In this document: in pieces, positions 30,230 to 41,593 of the stretch | Layout: each line of letters starts with the position of its first letter | Position numbering within the stretch: position 1 is the first letter of the stretch | NCBI GenBank assembly: GCA_037178675.1 | Contig: JAYMGJ010000497.1 | Location: 1-49,747, forward strand | Reading direction: 5' to 3' | DNA length: 49,747 nt | Source: Scleroderma bovista | Taxonomy: Eukaryota > Basidiomycota > Agaricomycetes > Boletales > Sclerodermataceae | Translations under genes and position numbers: made by a program | The notes under the pieces: generated by a model | Seen by the model: the letters and a program-made list of their open reading frames with translations, nothing else | What the model was told of the DNA's origin: nothing | Databases searched by the model: none

Positions 30230-30947
30230 CATCATAGGTGTGGAACTGGGGTGGCCGGCTGGAGCGTGGGTGGTATTCAGTTTTGAACTCAGGTGGACCA
30301 GCCTGTGAGGATGCCACAGGACTTGCTGACATTCTATTGCTCCACATCGAAACATTAGATGGTCCTGAACAAATCTCAGTCAGTCAGTATGTAATTTTGA
30401 CTGAAATATACCTGGACTGTGTGCAGGAAGGTCATCCTGACACACATCAGCAAAGTGCACATCATCAGGTGGCGGATGTGTATCTGTGATTGGACATTTG
30501 ACATCCGAGGGAGTCAGAGATTCAAAACACATACTAGTAGTAGTAAGGAATATTACTCACTGTCATCTAATACAGATGCGATGTGTGCATCATCTCTGGC
30601 ATCGACGCTGTGCAATTGTGATGGCCCAGGTTGAATTGCTGAGTCATCGTCACCCAACGCAGAGTGAGCCCTGCGTCGTTGGAGCTGGCCTAGTTGTGGG
30701 TCGTATTAGTCACAGTAATAGACATTAATAGAAACTGTCATTATAGTAGAGAATACGTACTTATCTCCAGTTCAATATTGCAGGCCACTTCCTGTTGTTC
30801 GTTCTCAATACGCTTCCGGCAGCTGTCTTCGTGCCGTCGTAAACCCTGGATCTTGAATTTCTTTGAACAGTATTTGCAACTGTGTAGTTCGTTCAGAGTT
30901 TCTTCCGAGTACTTGTATTTGCCTCTGGGGTTGCGTTCGGCTGGCAT
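30230..30947 (-). pseudogene. Plavaka transposase gene, 5' exons
   Basis: The start is ATG at 30947 (MPAERNPRGKYKYSEE). Exons are 30947-30761, 30689-30561, 30483-30412 and 30364-30230, the last being cut by the 11.46-kb element at the CATCATA duplication. Exon 1 encodes a zinc-finger-like motif CKYCSKKFKIQGLRRHEDSC, as usual at the N-terminus of Plavaka proteins. Exon 4 contains EYHPRSSRPPQFHTYD, which continues as EFGINGGEP at 18765. All splice sites are GT-AG and phases agree, so this part is undamaged apart from the insertion. Confidence 0.85.
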
Positions 30948-31520
30948 GTCGACGCTCAATGTAGTAGAAAGACTGAGGGATGTGGGAGAAGAGGGAAGAA
31001 CCACAGCAATGCGTCCAACTTCAGCATTTTGATTATCTCAACCATCTTGGAATGTCAATATTATATAATGATAATGCCGTTACAAAATATGTGGGGTAAT
31101 TGTCAAGACTTCTTGCGTGAAATTCACCGTCCCCAGACTCACCTGTGTCGAACTGTTTGCTACAGTCTGCCTTAAGTCCAGATGCAATTGCTGTCTTATT
31201 ACTTAGTTAGAGAATTTTGATCCTTTACATAAGGTACATAATATGAGCGCCATTGACAAGCTACTATGGAAAACAACAATTTGATGTATTATTATGAGTA
31301 ACGAGGCGATGGAACAAAAATATGTGTGACAAGGACAGAATTGGAATGAGGTCGAATTTTTCCGCTCAGTGACTCACCTGTGATCAACCTAAGTAAGAGA
31401 CATGACGTAGAGGTGGAACTTGTCCATTAAGTAGTGATCATGTGTCACAGGCCCCCCCTTCCCCCCCAGGTCGGTGATGGTGTTGCTGTGTATGACATAT
31501 GACTTCTTTCGTCAAGCACT
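30948..31520. other. intergenic, upstream of the Plavaka gene
   Basis: No supported gene or clear Plavaka terminal repeat is seen. Confidence 0.4.
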
Positions 31521-32120
31521 CCGGCGATGACGAAGCCGACACGATCTTAGCTGAAAGGTTTGCAATGCCAGTTAGTGTGGGGGGCAGGGGCGGGGGCAGG
31601 GGCGGGGGGTTCACAGAGGTGGATGATAATGTAGAGTATGCAGGCAATAGTGTTTCTGGGGGCAAACCAAATGAGGGCAGTGGAGGCACATAATACGCCT
31701 TGGGTGGGGAGGGATACCATTGATTGTTTGATGGTGATGGACTGATGCGACAACTGGGGGCGAATGGTATGGCAGTGGGCAGTAGAGTCGACTTCTTCGT
31801 TGGCAGAGGGATATTAGTAGGAGAGTGCTTGAACATGATCTGATAACTTTGAGTACCCCGGCGATGAGGAAGCCGATACGATCTGGGCCAAAAGGCCCCC
31901 AATGCCAGCTGGGGTGGGGGGTGACGCAGAGGAGGCGGGGGATGATGTAGAGTATTACGTCAGTGAGGTGGGGACAAACTGAATGTGGGTAATATAGCCA
32001 CATAATGTACATTTGGCGGTGAGTACCGCTGCTCGTTTGACGGTGACGGGATGAGGCCACAAGTGGGGGCGAACAGTATAGTGGAGTATGGTGTGGTTGA
32101 CTTCTTTGTTAGGGGAAGAA
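31521..32120 (-). repeat. tandem duplication of the cyclin gene tail
   Basis: Units 31521-31820 and 31857-32120 share CGGCGATGA(C/G)GAAGCCGA(C/T)ACGATCT, GATGATGTAGAGTAT-like, and TCG or TTGACTTCTT(C/T)GTT segments in the same order. On the minus strand both code a Ser/Pro-rich tail containing TKKST and PSPSN. The left unit has since gained a GGGGGCAGGGGC-type G-rich expansion. Confidence 0.7.
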
Positions 32121-32559
32121 TACAAGTGAGATATAAGCTGGGGCCCGCAAAGTCCATGCGCACCATTGCTTCCTCAAATTCCTCCAATGTCGCCGAATTG
32201 ACGTTCAGCTCCCTCTCCAAATATTGGCACGTCTCTTTCTCCATCCGGTTGATTTCCCTCAGCTGGAACATTCCCTGCGCGACGATCAACGACCACAATT
32301 TGTTTGAGTAACACCTGTCGTCGCCAATGCTCGACACCTTACTGGCCAACATGAACATGGATACGAAGAGACGGTGGCCCAATGATCCCCGTGCGGTGGG
32401 AAAACGCGCCTTCAGTTGTGGAAGGAGGAGTGCCACGAAGGTGATGGAGGGGTGCAGTTTTCGTGCGATGGGGGGCATGCGCGATATAATACAGAAAGTT
32501 GAGTCAGATGACGACAGTGACAGCAGCTCCAGAAGGTGGACGGCGGGGCTTCTGATGCG
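31960..32559 (-). CDS. Pho80-like cyclin (cyclin-box) gene, partly decayed
   Basis: The minus-strand exon starts after TTCCAG at 32560 and stops at 31960. It contains a cyclin box: LELLSLSSSDST, HPSITFVALLLPQLKARFPTA, HRLFVSMFMLASKV, YSNKLWSLI, QGMFQLREINRMEKETCQYLE and ELNV. Cyclins of this type activate Pho85-like kinases, and basidiomycetes have many copies. An SSIGDDR insertion interrupts the usual ASKV-YSNK region, and LIVAQGM replaces the usual VGQGM, so the fold may be damaged. No first exon with an ATG is recognised. After the cyclin box the Ser/Pro tail is duplicated downstream. Probably a non-functional family member. Confidence 0.55.
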   Translation of the reverse strand, partial: RIRSPAVHLLELLSLSSSDSTFCIISRMPPIARKLHPSITFVALLLPQLKARFPTARGSLGHRLFVSMFMLASKVSSIGDDRCYSNKLWSLIVAQGMFQLREINRMEKETCQYLERELNVNSATLEEFEEAMVRMDFAGPSLYLTCILPLTKKSTTPYSTILFAPTCGLIPSPSNEQRYSPPNVHYVAILPTFSLSPPH

Positions 32560-33452
32560 CTGGAAGGAGTAGGGATGACAAAAGAATGTGAGTGCTTAAA
32601 GCTGGGAATAAGGTATCCGAGGGAGAGAGGCACTGTGCATTGTACGAAAGGGAGATGCGGCAGGCAGGTTGGACAGGCCTTACAATGCGCTGACAATGCT
32701 GGAATAATCTATTTTAATACCATTATTAATATGACTGGGTAATTGGAGTGCCTGACAATGCTCATTATAACCCTAATGGGGCATATGACAAGCCGGCAGC
32801 ATTAAAATGGTACTAAATATTTTTCCGACAGAAAATAGGGCGTATGCAGTCAAGGTCGGATCCCTGCAAAGCTTTCCGTCCATAGCATAAGCGTTGTCTT
32901 CCTGTCCTACGTAGTGTTTTATGTAAAGTGGGCATCTCATTATGCATGCTGGCCAGCTTATATACACCGGGGATTTCGACATTTTCCCGCTGTTTATAGT
33001 GCATTGAAAATGTCAAATGACAGTTTTAAATTTTATTTTCACATTTTAGTGCCATTAAAATTTGAAATCATCATTGTCAATAAAATATTGCTCAAAATAA
33101 GACATGTAATTTGGCCTTGATAAAACGGCAAATAAATAAGAAGTTTTATTGTACATAAAAGCCAATTCACTATTTGAAGTGTTAGAAAGCCCTTTTGATT
33201 GGCCGAAAATCTCAAATTTTATGACCACAAAAATGACTGAGGAAATAAGATATTTTGTGTTGTTGGCAGAGTTTCAAATGTAAATTGCCATTTTGCACAT
33301 ATGAAAGATCTGAACTTTTGCAAACAAGAAAAGTGATCGCCCACTCACCAGGCACTCACCGGGCACTCACCTCGGGTTAGGTGCGTGAGCAATGCCCACC
33401 TAAGCACTTACATACGAAGATTCAGTTTCACATATATTGCATTAACACAAGA
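32560..33452. other. AT-rich intergenic stretch
   Basis: No supported gene. At 33340-33410 there are direct words GGCACTCACC and an inverted GTTAGGTGCGTGAGC that look like the end of some mobile element, but no partner is identified. Confidence 0.4.
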
Positions 33453-36016
33453 CTAATTTCTAAGAGCACCATTAAGCCAACCCTCAGCTGACTGCCGATT
33501 GGCAGTGATAATCTTTCTGGTCTCCTTATAGTATGTCAAAGCATTCCACCACTGAGTAGCAGTCATGCAAAGGTTCCGACCGTTTGTTCCACTATTCCTG
33601 ATGCTTTCAAGTTGCTTCTGGTACCATGCTTCGTCATCCGACGACCAGTACCCAACATCTAAGCCAGATTCCTCCCACATCGACTGTTTTGGCCACCAGG
33701 ACACGTCTGCAGTCTGTTGAGTGTTGACATGACGTTGACCTACAGACAAGTCAAATCAATCGCGTTAGAACACCAGCCAGCCAATAATGTACCAGTAGAA
33801 ATCTTGTATACTCCACAAATGAGTTGTCCCTCATCTTCAACTAAGTCATCGTCCCAATAGTAGTCTTGACTGAGTTGGATGGCACTCCCCATCTGGAGAA
33901 CATTGTCAGAGGGACTGCGTCGAATGACCGTGTCAGCATGCTCGCCAAATGCCTCCCGAGCAAGCCGCCCTATAATACCACCTTTCATCAGTGCAGCCCT
34001 GCCATACTGGCATTGTAGCAAAGTGTCTCTTCGATCAAGATATGCGACGAAATCCAAAGTAGTAGGCTGGTAGCCAAATGGGAGGTAGCCAAGGGCACTG
34101 GTGCAATATTTGACAGGCTTGAAAGGAGCAGCGGGGTCGAGAACATGTGTGCTGAAAGGGATACCTGTGGCAACCAGTTCCGACGCAATATCAGACACAT
34201 GGGGTCCCCACCCCTGGCGGATGATATGTATGACCACAACGGGGTCATTGACAAAGATTATAAAGCACCCCCTTGCTGAGGAAGACGATGTAGAACATGG
34301 CCGAATGAGGTAGTACTTTCCTTTGGAAATAGACCCACTGAGCAAATGGTGTTTTCCCTCATGGCACTCCACAATGACCATCCCCTGTTTGTACTGTTTG
34401 AGGAGACTCCCATCCTGGAGATCATGGAGAGAATGGGGAATGGGCTTGGTTCCGATGAGCAGGTTGAGGAAGTGACACATTGAATTCCGCTCAGAAATTG
34501 ACGAGGGTAAAGAAGTGCCACCCTCGCACACCCTCTTAGCAGCGACATTCAAAGGCATGGTAGAGTTGTGATCGTGTATAGACTCGGTCGGGCATAAGAA
34601 ACCATAATGTTGGTAAAGAACGTCACTCAGGGGAGGAGGGGAAGGAAGCACAGACATTGGAACCTCGTTGCCGACGAAAACATTGGGCTGAAATGAGGGT
34701 GGCTCGGGGACACTAGATGCAGATGGGGCTTCGTATCTGGGCATTATGTCTTCTATTGGCTCCTCATCCCAGGCAGGATCAGCAACACCGTTGGGGTCGA
34801 ATTCGGTACAAATATCCCATTCATCATCAAACACATTGTATCGCTTTTGCTTCTCAGCATAGTTGTCCATCAGTGAGACCCCATCGAGGCGGTTGATGGG
34901 CTCACACAGCCGGAAAACCTGTTCATTGGCCACTTCTACTGCCCATATGAAGATCCTAGCCCCTCTGTTCTTGCCTGGAACACGTCTAGTGGCTGCGTGG
35001 GCCTCCTGTTTAGCTCGGTCCGCCAGGCTCTCATCGTTTAACATCTGTGCATGACGCTGTTCCTGACACGCGAAGAACTGTTGCCAAGTTTCACCAGGGC
35101 GCTGGCCGCTTCCATGGTGCGGCTTAGGAAAGTCGACCAGAGGTGTAGTGGTAGGCACAAATGCAGAGGGTTGAGCCGTCTGCCACAAAGACTTCCTTAC
35201 AGCATCAGCAAGGTCACTGTCGCTGGGATAACAATGATCATTGAGGAATTGTGAGCCTGTGGTATTATCCTTTAAACGAGAGAAAGTCCACTGGGCTTTT
35301 TTATCACATAGACCCCACCAGACCCAGACAGGTATGTGAGCCCTGGCCATACATGGAACTGTGATAACAGCATTGAAGTTCCATGCTGGCACAACGACAC
35401 CAAGCCTGGGAGGAGAGGGAGAGAACTGGCCGATGGGCGAATCCCTTAGCATTTGGACCATGGTGGGCGAAAATCCTTTGTTGAGCAGAAGGTGGGACCA
35501 GCCTGTTTCAGGCTGGTCAAGAGGGGGAAAGTACACCATAGCCCACGAACACATCATAAAGAGATGCTGGAAACATCTCAATGCTTTGTATGCACATCCA
35601 CATGCAGCACGCTCTTCTAAATGCTCCCCTGTGTAAGGGATGCTGCTTGGAACCGGCTCAAGCATAACATCCAAAGGAAGTAATCCAATTTTTGCCACCA
35701 GCATCTGCAAAACCGACATAAGAAACATGTTGAGTTTGGTCCACTGCTTCTGCACATCGTCCCGTATATTCCATGCTCTGTTGACTCGGACAATGGGTAT
35801 CGTGTCCTGCCTGTAGTTCAAACATGAGAATAATGTTCCAGAGCAGATGTGCAAATGAAAGAATGGCAAGTAAGGGTACCTCCCATCAAATACACAAATT
35901 CGATTACCCTCCATTAGAACCTCCGTTGAATCAAGTGCAGAAGCTAATTCAGCAGGGGGTGGTACAGGGGAGTTGGGAGAGACAATGACCCTACCATCTA
36001 TAATGAATACATACAT
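33453..36016 (-). CDS. intact 836-aa protein of an Agaricomycete family of unknown function
   Basis: There are two exons: 36016-33793 (ATG at 36016) and 33739-33453, with a 53-nt GT-AG intron between them. There is no stop in 837 codons. Typical segments for this family are MYVFIIDGRVIVS, RICVFDGRYPYLPFFHLHIC, PTTLDFVAYLDRRDTLLQCQYGRAALMKGGIIGRLARE, DLVEDEGQLICGVYKIST and DVSWWPKQSMWEESGLDVGYWS. The middle (about 430-560) is acidic and Pro-rich, so probably a flexible linker. A possible additional 5' exon exists: GTAAGT...TTTCAG lies just upstream and would add YLPPLLHPD in frame. Four AGTGTAAACACT repeats lie upstream. I do not know its role. Confidence 0.75.
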
Positions 36017-36159
36017 GTCAGGATGCTGAAATGCTTAAGAGTTAGCAATAAACATTGTGGATGGGTGACTAACTTACTAGCAATGGGGGGAGATACTGGA
36101 CGGATGGGACAGAAATGATGGAGAAGGCTGGCGATAACGAGCACGTCTGGCCGGATGAA

Positions 36160-36451
36160 AAGGTCGCAGACAGAAAAGTAAAGGCTTGCGAGTGTAAACA
36201 CTTGGGAGCGCATGCAAGGAAATGAAAGAAGTCGCAGGCAGGAAAGCAGAAGCTCGCTAGTGTAAACACTCGGGAGCATGCGTGGGCAGGTAATACTCTG
36301 GTTGCGGGCGGAAAATCAGGAGCATGGGCAGACAGGTGACAAGGTCGCAGGTGGACAAACCAAAGCTCACCAGTGTAAACACTGGGGAGCGCATCTGGAA
36401 AAGGTGAAGAACGAGAGTAGCGTTGAGGAGGATCTCACCAGTGTAAACACC
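36160..36451. repeat. degenerate about 60-bp repeats with palindromic AGTGTAAACACT
   Basis: AGTGTAAACACT occurs at 36191, 36259 and 36372, and AGTGTAAACACC at 36440, each preceded by (G/C)CTCGC-like bases and followed by (T/C/G)GGGAG(CGCATG). The first three also share AAGGTCGCAG(G/A)CAG upstream. All lie 175-440 bp upstream of the ATG of the 836-aa gene. Confidence 0.7.
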
Positions 36452-36862
36452 AGGGAGATGGTTGACCACAACGTGAATATAGAAAGGTGGTGGTCTGCAC
36501 AGGAAAGGTCTAGCCTGAAAGAAGGGAGAAGGAGAACTGTAGGGCAACCTCAGTATGCTGGCAAGCTACTGTATATTAGTATATACCTGTAGGGTAACTA
36601 CAAGGTATCAGTATGTGTATGTGGTGGTTAGTAGATGGTACTCACCCTCAGTAGTCTGGCAAGCTACTGAGGGAACTATAGTAATAGTAACTCTACTCTA
36701 GTGCGATGCATGCTTATGTAAGTAGGTAAACATACCACAACAATTCTGTTTATCTCCAACAGTGAATTGGTGGCATGTGGCACTGGCAACGAGTTAATAT
36801 AGCCAATATTTGCCATTGTTTGTCTGGAATGTGCTGACAGTTGCTGAAGCACTATCTTTTCT
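36452..36862. other. intergenic, nothing recognised
   Basis: No supported gene. GCAAGCTACTG occurs twice (about 36560 and 36659) within related contexts containing CAGTA(G/T)(T/G)CTGGCAAGCTACTG. Confidence 0.35.
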
Positions 36863-37258
36863 TCTTACCCTGCTACTCCCTTACCCACTACTCCCCGGTG
36901 TTGAACACCATGGAGTACTCTCTCTGCTGGCCAACACTAGCTGCCTGCAGTTTACTGTGGACAGTGTCATTCCCATGGGCTCTCCTCCTTGACAATGCTC
37001 GCTGGATTACCGCCCTGCTACTCCCTGGTGTTGAACACTAGCGAGTATCTCGTGTCCATGACCATTCATTGTCGCCATTGAGATCGTTTACTGTGGATGG
37101 TGTCCCTTCCTTGGGCTTTTCTCATCTTGACCATACTCGCAAGATTACCGCTCCGCTACTCCCTGGTGTGGCTGTCTATCATCGCCGTCAAGATACCTGT
37201 GCGTCTTTCGTGGACAGCGTCATTCCCATGGGCTCTTCTCCTTGACAATGCTCGCCGG
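36863..37258 (+). repeat. tandem repeat of about 118-136-bp units, cut by LTR 4
   Basis: Units share GTGGA(C/T)(A/G)G(T/C)GTC, TTGGGCT or ATGGGCTCT, CTTGAC(A/C)ATGCTCGC, GATTACCGC and GCTACTCCC(T/C)GGTG. Starts fall near 36951, 37087 and 37205, with a partial unit before. The third unit ends abruptly at CTCGCCGG, where LTR 4 begins. Confidence 0.7.
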
Positions 37259-38797
37259 TGTGCGCCTAAGTGAGGGAAGAGGTCAGAACAACCAACAACC
37301 AACACCAAATGACAACAAAAAGCGAGTGGTGGTCTTCCTTTGCGGTTCTGGTATTTAATCTCCACAGGGGAAGGTGCTGCACGCCTTCAGGCAGGATGCA
37401 GGAGGGAAGGGAAGGGCTTCTGATGGGGAGTAGATGCGACTGGGGATGGTATTGACTCCTCTTCAGCCTACCACAGTGGTTAGGAAGAGTCCTGGGATTG
37501 AAGAGCGATGATTGATTGATGACAGGGGTGTAACAGCAGTGATGGAGCAGAGGGAAGCAAGGGGACAGTTCCTGCTTCAAGAATGCGATGGACAGTGATG
37601 GGATCGAGTGGACAGTGATGCTAGACTGCACTTGAGCCTAGAGAAATGATCAGATGCAAGATATATCTGATAAACAGCAATATAGGAGCTTTAGGCCAGC
37701 ACTGGGTGACCTACAAGTCCAAAGACAGAGAGGGAGCTTATAGACAGTGAGGGAGAGTGAATGTGGTCGCTTTATTGAGGGGGAAGCAGACACTTCCTTG
37801 CAGCCTTTGGCTGCTGGTTTATATACAGGAGGGGCTGTGGCCCTGTAAGCACAAATGACTAAGTGCTTGGTAAGAGATTGGTAAGAAATTGGTAAGCTAT
37901 TGATAAGCAGTGTAATCATGCTGAGTCATCGATGGGGAGAGCCTGAACAAGCTGCTGAGCCAAGGGGCAGAGCAAAAACATAGGTAAAAAGGGGTGCACA
38001 ACAAAGAATATGGAAAAATCATTGCATGGGGCCCAAAAGAGAGGGGGGGAAAGCATGGGATGAGTAGATCGAAGCTAAATGAGCATATGCGATGACATAA
38101 TGCATATGAATCATAGGGGCATGAGTCATGAATTGATAAGCAGCATGATAAGCATGATTTGAAGGATGATTGGTAAGTGATTGGTAAGGGGAGTAATGGG
38201 GATTAGTAATGCCAAGAGGGGATAAATAATGCGCAGCAGAGTGAGTCAGAGTGAGCCAGAGTGACTCTGTGTGACTCAGACAGAAGGGAAGCACAACCTG
38301 TGATTGATTGAACTTTAGATCTGGAGATGAGCTTCTGAAGCAGTGCCACTGATGGGAGTGGCTGGGGGATAATAAAAGAATTGATCCGACCAGAAGAGCA
38401 GTGTCAGGGGGCCTGGAATGACAAGTAGAGTCACAGCTGGTCACAGAGTGTCACAAATCCCTTGGATTGAGCTTCTGTAGAGCAAAAATGCGAAATTTGG
38501 TGCTCCCAAAGTGCAGTCTTCCCTTGAGCAGTAAGGGGAAGGTTCTGTACTCTATTAGGGCTCCTAACAAGGGTTCTAGAGCACTGTTTCATTCATGTTT
38601 GTTGCGGGATAGCAGGGAAGTGAAACATGAATAGCAGATTTGATGTGTCCAGGGAAGCAAGATGAATGATAGAGGGAGATGGATGTGACAGGACTCTGGG
38701 ATGAAAGGACCATATGCAGAGGACTCAGGAGACACAGAGATGACCAGGTATGAATTTTCAAATCTAACGATAGACTTGAGACGACCAAAGTACAGGG
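37255..38797 (-). mobile_element. LTR 4, truncated at its 5' side
   Basis: The 3' end of the LTR (TGTGCGCC at 37259, minus strand) follows CCGG at 37255-37258. The sequence matches LTR 1 backwards from 7460 to about 5640 at clearly higher identity than to LTR 2. Homology stops near 38797, so about 810 bp of the 5' part is missing and no second CCGG is found. It contains the TATA box (TTTATATA 37818-37825, minus strand), the 11-bp array (about 37867-37910) and the end of the U3 reading frame (38801-38589). The junction leads straight into Ty3 element sequence. Confidence 0.8.
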
Positions 38798-38828
38798 ACA
38801 TAGAGTGTCAGTGGGAGCTGTCAAGGGC

Positions 38829-39997
38829 GTCCGTGTCCAGGATACACGTTAATTTAATGGACCTGTTCGACTCGGATGACAATGGTAATGACTTGGTTAA
38901 TTTACCTGAGTTGATGAGCGATGAGTACTCACTGACCAAGACTGAGACACTCCCTGCCACGCCGGCAAATGCTAGTGAGGAAGGCGAGCCGTCAGAAGAC
39001 GCTGAAAGTGAAGTGTCAGAATGGTATCCATACAAATATCCGTTCTGTAGGCTACCTACCGACTTTGGAGAGCCACTCAGCGAGCGGGCAAGAGGATTTG
39101 GCTACCACTTGCTACCCTGGGGAGGATCCAGACGACCCAGTGGTCTACACATGGGATCGTTTCTGGGTCTACCATGTCAAGAACAGCTTTCATGTCGTAA
39201 TGGACGACTTGTACCCTTTTGAGGATGGACTCTTGATCCCCTCGAGATGGCTGTGAAACCCTCAATTTCACATTGATAAATGGTATTGGTGTATCATAGG
39301 CCAAATGAAAAGGATACCTGATGAAGAAATCCATTGGTTGGAACAACGACGGGTTGGCTACAACCTACCAATGGGTTGCCCTGTCGAGGATCGGATCTTG
39401 GGAAGGCTGATTAGATCAATCAATCTGCGAGCCTCAATAGACAAGAATACACAATTTACCTGCGTCTGTAGGGAAGAGATAGCAGCATATGTTATAACCA
39501 ATGTGATATCATGCACTCATGTTCTTCTTCCGATCTACAAGACCGAAAACCTGCGATTCAACGTTGCCTGGTGGTATAACCAATGTGTTCAACAGTTTCA
39601 TGTTGGACCTTTTGATGAAGTTGTGGAGTCCAATATTGGCGAAGACATGTGCCAGCTATTCAACAGGATAGAAAACAAGGCTTCTATGAATATCCTGGAA
39701 CTGTATCATGTGCGACCTACCCAGTTGAGCAGGTTCTCTGCTATACAGAGAAATGCGGCGGTAACACGTGATTTCAAGTGCACGATACCTAAGCCGATTG
39801 TCGTCGTTGTACACGTAAATGGACAACCTGCACGTGCTTTGATTGATATGGGGTCATTGGCTGATTTTGTATCGTTGACTCTTGTTGAGCAGCTGAGACT
39901 AGAGCACGTCATGCTGGAAAAACCACTCACCATACAGCTTGCCATACAAGGCTTTCAGTCGAAGGTGAATTTTGGCGTGAGCATCCACTTTCAGTAG
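38829..39997 (+). pseudogene. Ty3 gag-like region and protease (broken)
   Basis: An acidic start (MDLFDSDDNGND) shifts frame near 39090 into DDPVVYTWDRFWVYHV and EDGLLIPSRWL, meets an in-frame TGA at 39254-39256, and continues as NPQFHIDKWYW and WLEQRRVGYNLP. Further on, ELYHVRPTQLSRFSAIQRNAAV leads to a retropepsin-like domain VVVHVNGQPARALIDMGSLADFVS. The catalytic DSG triad reads DMG, so the protease would be inactive. The frame ends at 39995-39997 but the domain continues after it (YFDVINLQNYDMILGTPFLYQHR). Confidence 0.75.
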
Positions 39998-40189
39998 CAG
40001 GGAACAGACTACAAGAGGTACTTTGATGTCATTAACCTTCAGAATTATGATATGATTCTGGGAACACCATTTTTGTATCAACACCGAGTTTTGGTGGGAC
40101 TGAACTCGCCTAGGGTGGTACTTGATAGCAAAGAACCCCTTGAGATGAGAGGCGCACAGGTATCTGTGCTCGAGTCGTGAGCCACGGAA

Positions 40190-41581
40190 GTGTATGAAGA
40201 CAGCCTGGAGAGGGTGTGCGAACGATTGCACAAGCTTGCTCAACTGCTGTGTTCACCAGCTGGTGTTACCGCCCTACCTCCGCTCAGGGCAATCAACCAT
40301 TCCATCCCTTTGATTGATGAGGGCAAGATTTATCCTTGGCAGCCTTCCAAGTGCCCAGAAGCCCTATGGCCTTTGTGGGTTGAGAAAAAGAACTTGTATC
40401 TAAAATCCGGGCATTGGGAACTTACCACTGTGCATAACACTTGCCCGATGTTGTTGATAACTAAACCTGGAACACCAGTACGGTTGCATGTGGTGGTAGA
40501 TTTGCATGAACGAAATAAAAACACACGTAAGCTCTCATCTCCGATGCCTGATATGGAGGGCATCCTGTGGCGGGTGGCGAAGAAGCCTTTCCATTCCATA
40601 ATCGATGGGCAGGACACATATGAGCAGATCCATGTAATACCAGAACATGTTGAATGGACAGTGGTCACCACGCCTGATGAGAATATGGTCAGTCATGTGG
40701 TCCAGCAGGGGGATTGTAATGCCCCGGCTACGTACCATGACCCGATGCCCGATGCTTGTGGTAATGGGATAGGAGGTGTAGTCGCCCAGGGTCGCACTTG
40801 GAAACATGCCAGAGTGGCTGCATTCTATTTGGCAAAGATGTCTTCCGCCCAGCGTAACTACCCTGTACACGAACAGGAGTTAATGGCGGGCATGGAGACC
40901 ATGCTCTGCCACCACGATATCCTGTAAGGTGTTAAGTTCACATGGGTGACGGATCACAAGAGCCTTGACCAGAAGGGGTTGTCCAGGCGACAAGCCTGCT
41001 GGATGGAACGGCTCTCAGAATTTAATTTCAAAGTTTTGTATGTGCCTGGCAAGGAGAATATCTTGCCAGATGTGTTGTCTTGGATGTATGAGTTTGACGT
41101 GCCTGGGACGATTCAGTCACAGGAAGAGTACCTTCAGTGTGATCTGGACATTGTAGATGTGAGCCCTGTGCCACCTACAGAACTCATCAGTGTGCCATTG
41201 TTAGTCGGGCAAGAGGCAATCACACCGAGCGTTCGGCGTAGTCATTGCCTAGTGGACAAGCATGTTGACGGGGAAGTGCCCGCTCCAGGAACAAAATGGA
41301 TGCCCAAGCGTGTGATGCTCCGTGTTGGCCCAGACCTGGGGCCCTCCTCTGGAGGGGGGGGAGGTCAGCCTCCAATACTGTTGGCTGGGCCTGCCCCAAC
41401 CGCGTTTGTTGAGTGGCAGGGGGAGACGGCGCCCCAGGAGGACCAGTATCCAGCGCCCTATGCCAAAGGGTGGCGACCACAACAGCCTGCTCCACCAGTG
41501 GAGAGCGGTCGCCCAGAGACAGGCACCAAGTTTGCTGCATGTGTGAGAGATAGGTTCGTCCTTCGGGGACCATGGGAATGA
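40190..41581 (+). pseudogene. Ty3 reverse transcriptase with palm deleted, fused to RNase H
   Basis: The reverse transcriptase starts normally (PPLRAINHSIPLIDEGKIYPW, RLHVVVDLHERNKNT, LSSPMPDMEGIL, IDGQDTYEQIHVIPE, QQGDCNAPATYHDPM), then jumps directly to ACGNGIGGVVAQG, WKHARVAAFYLAK and NYPVHEQELMAGMETM of RNase H. The YxDD motif and about 200 residues between are gone. A TAA at 40925-40927 interrupts, then VTDHKSLDQKGLSRRQACWMERLSEF and VPGKENILPDVLSWMY follow. A Gly/Pro-rich stretch ends at 41579-41581. Confidence 0.85.
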
Positions 41582-41593
41582 ACGGAGGGGGGG

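Noticed and set aside
33340..33420. GGCACTCACC direct words and GTTAGGTGCGTGAGC as a transposon end
   Set aside because: No partner end or target duplication could be identified within the window.
35998..36547. Minus-strand Leu/Cys-rich frames upstream of the 836-aa gene
   Set aside because: They run through the repeated AGTGTAAACACT region without an ATG; only the last about 20 codons could be a real upstream exon, mentioned in that gene's entry.
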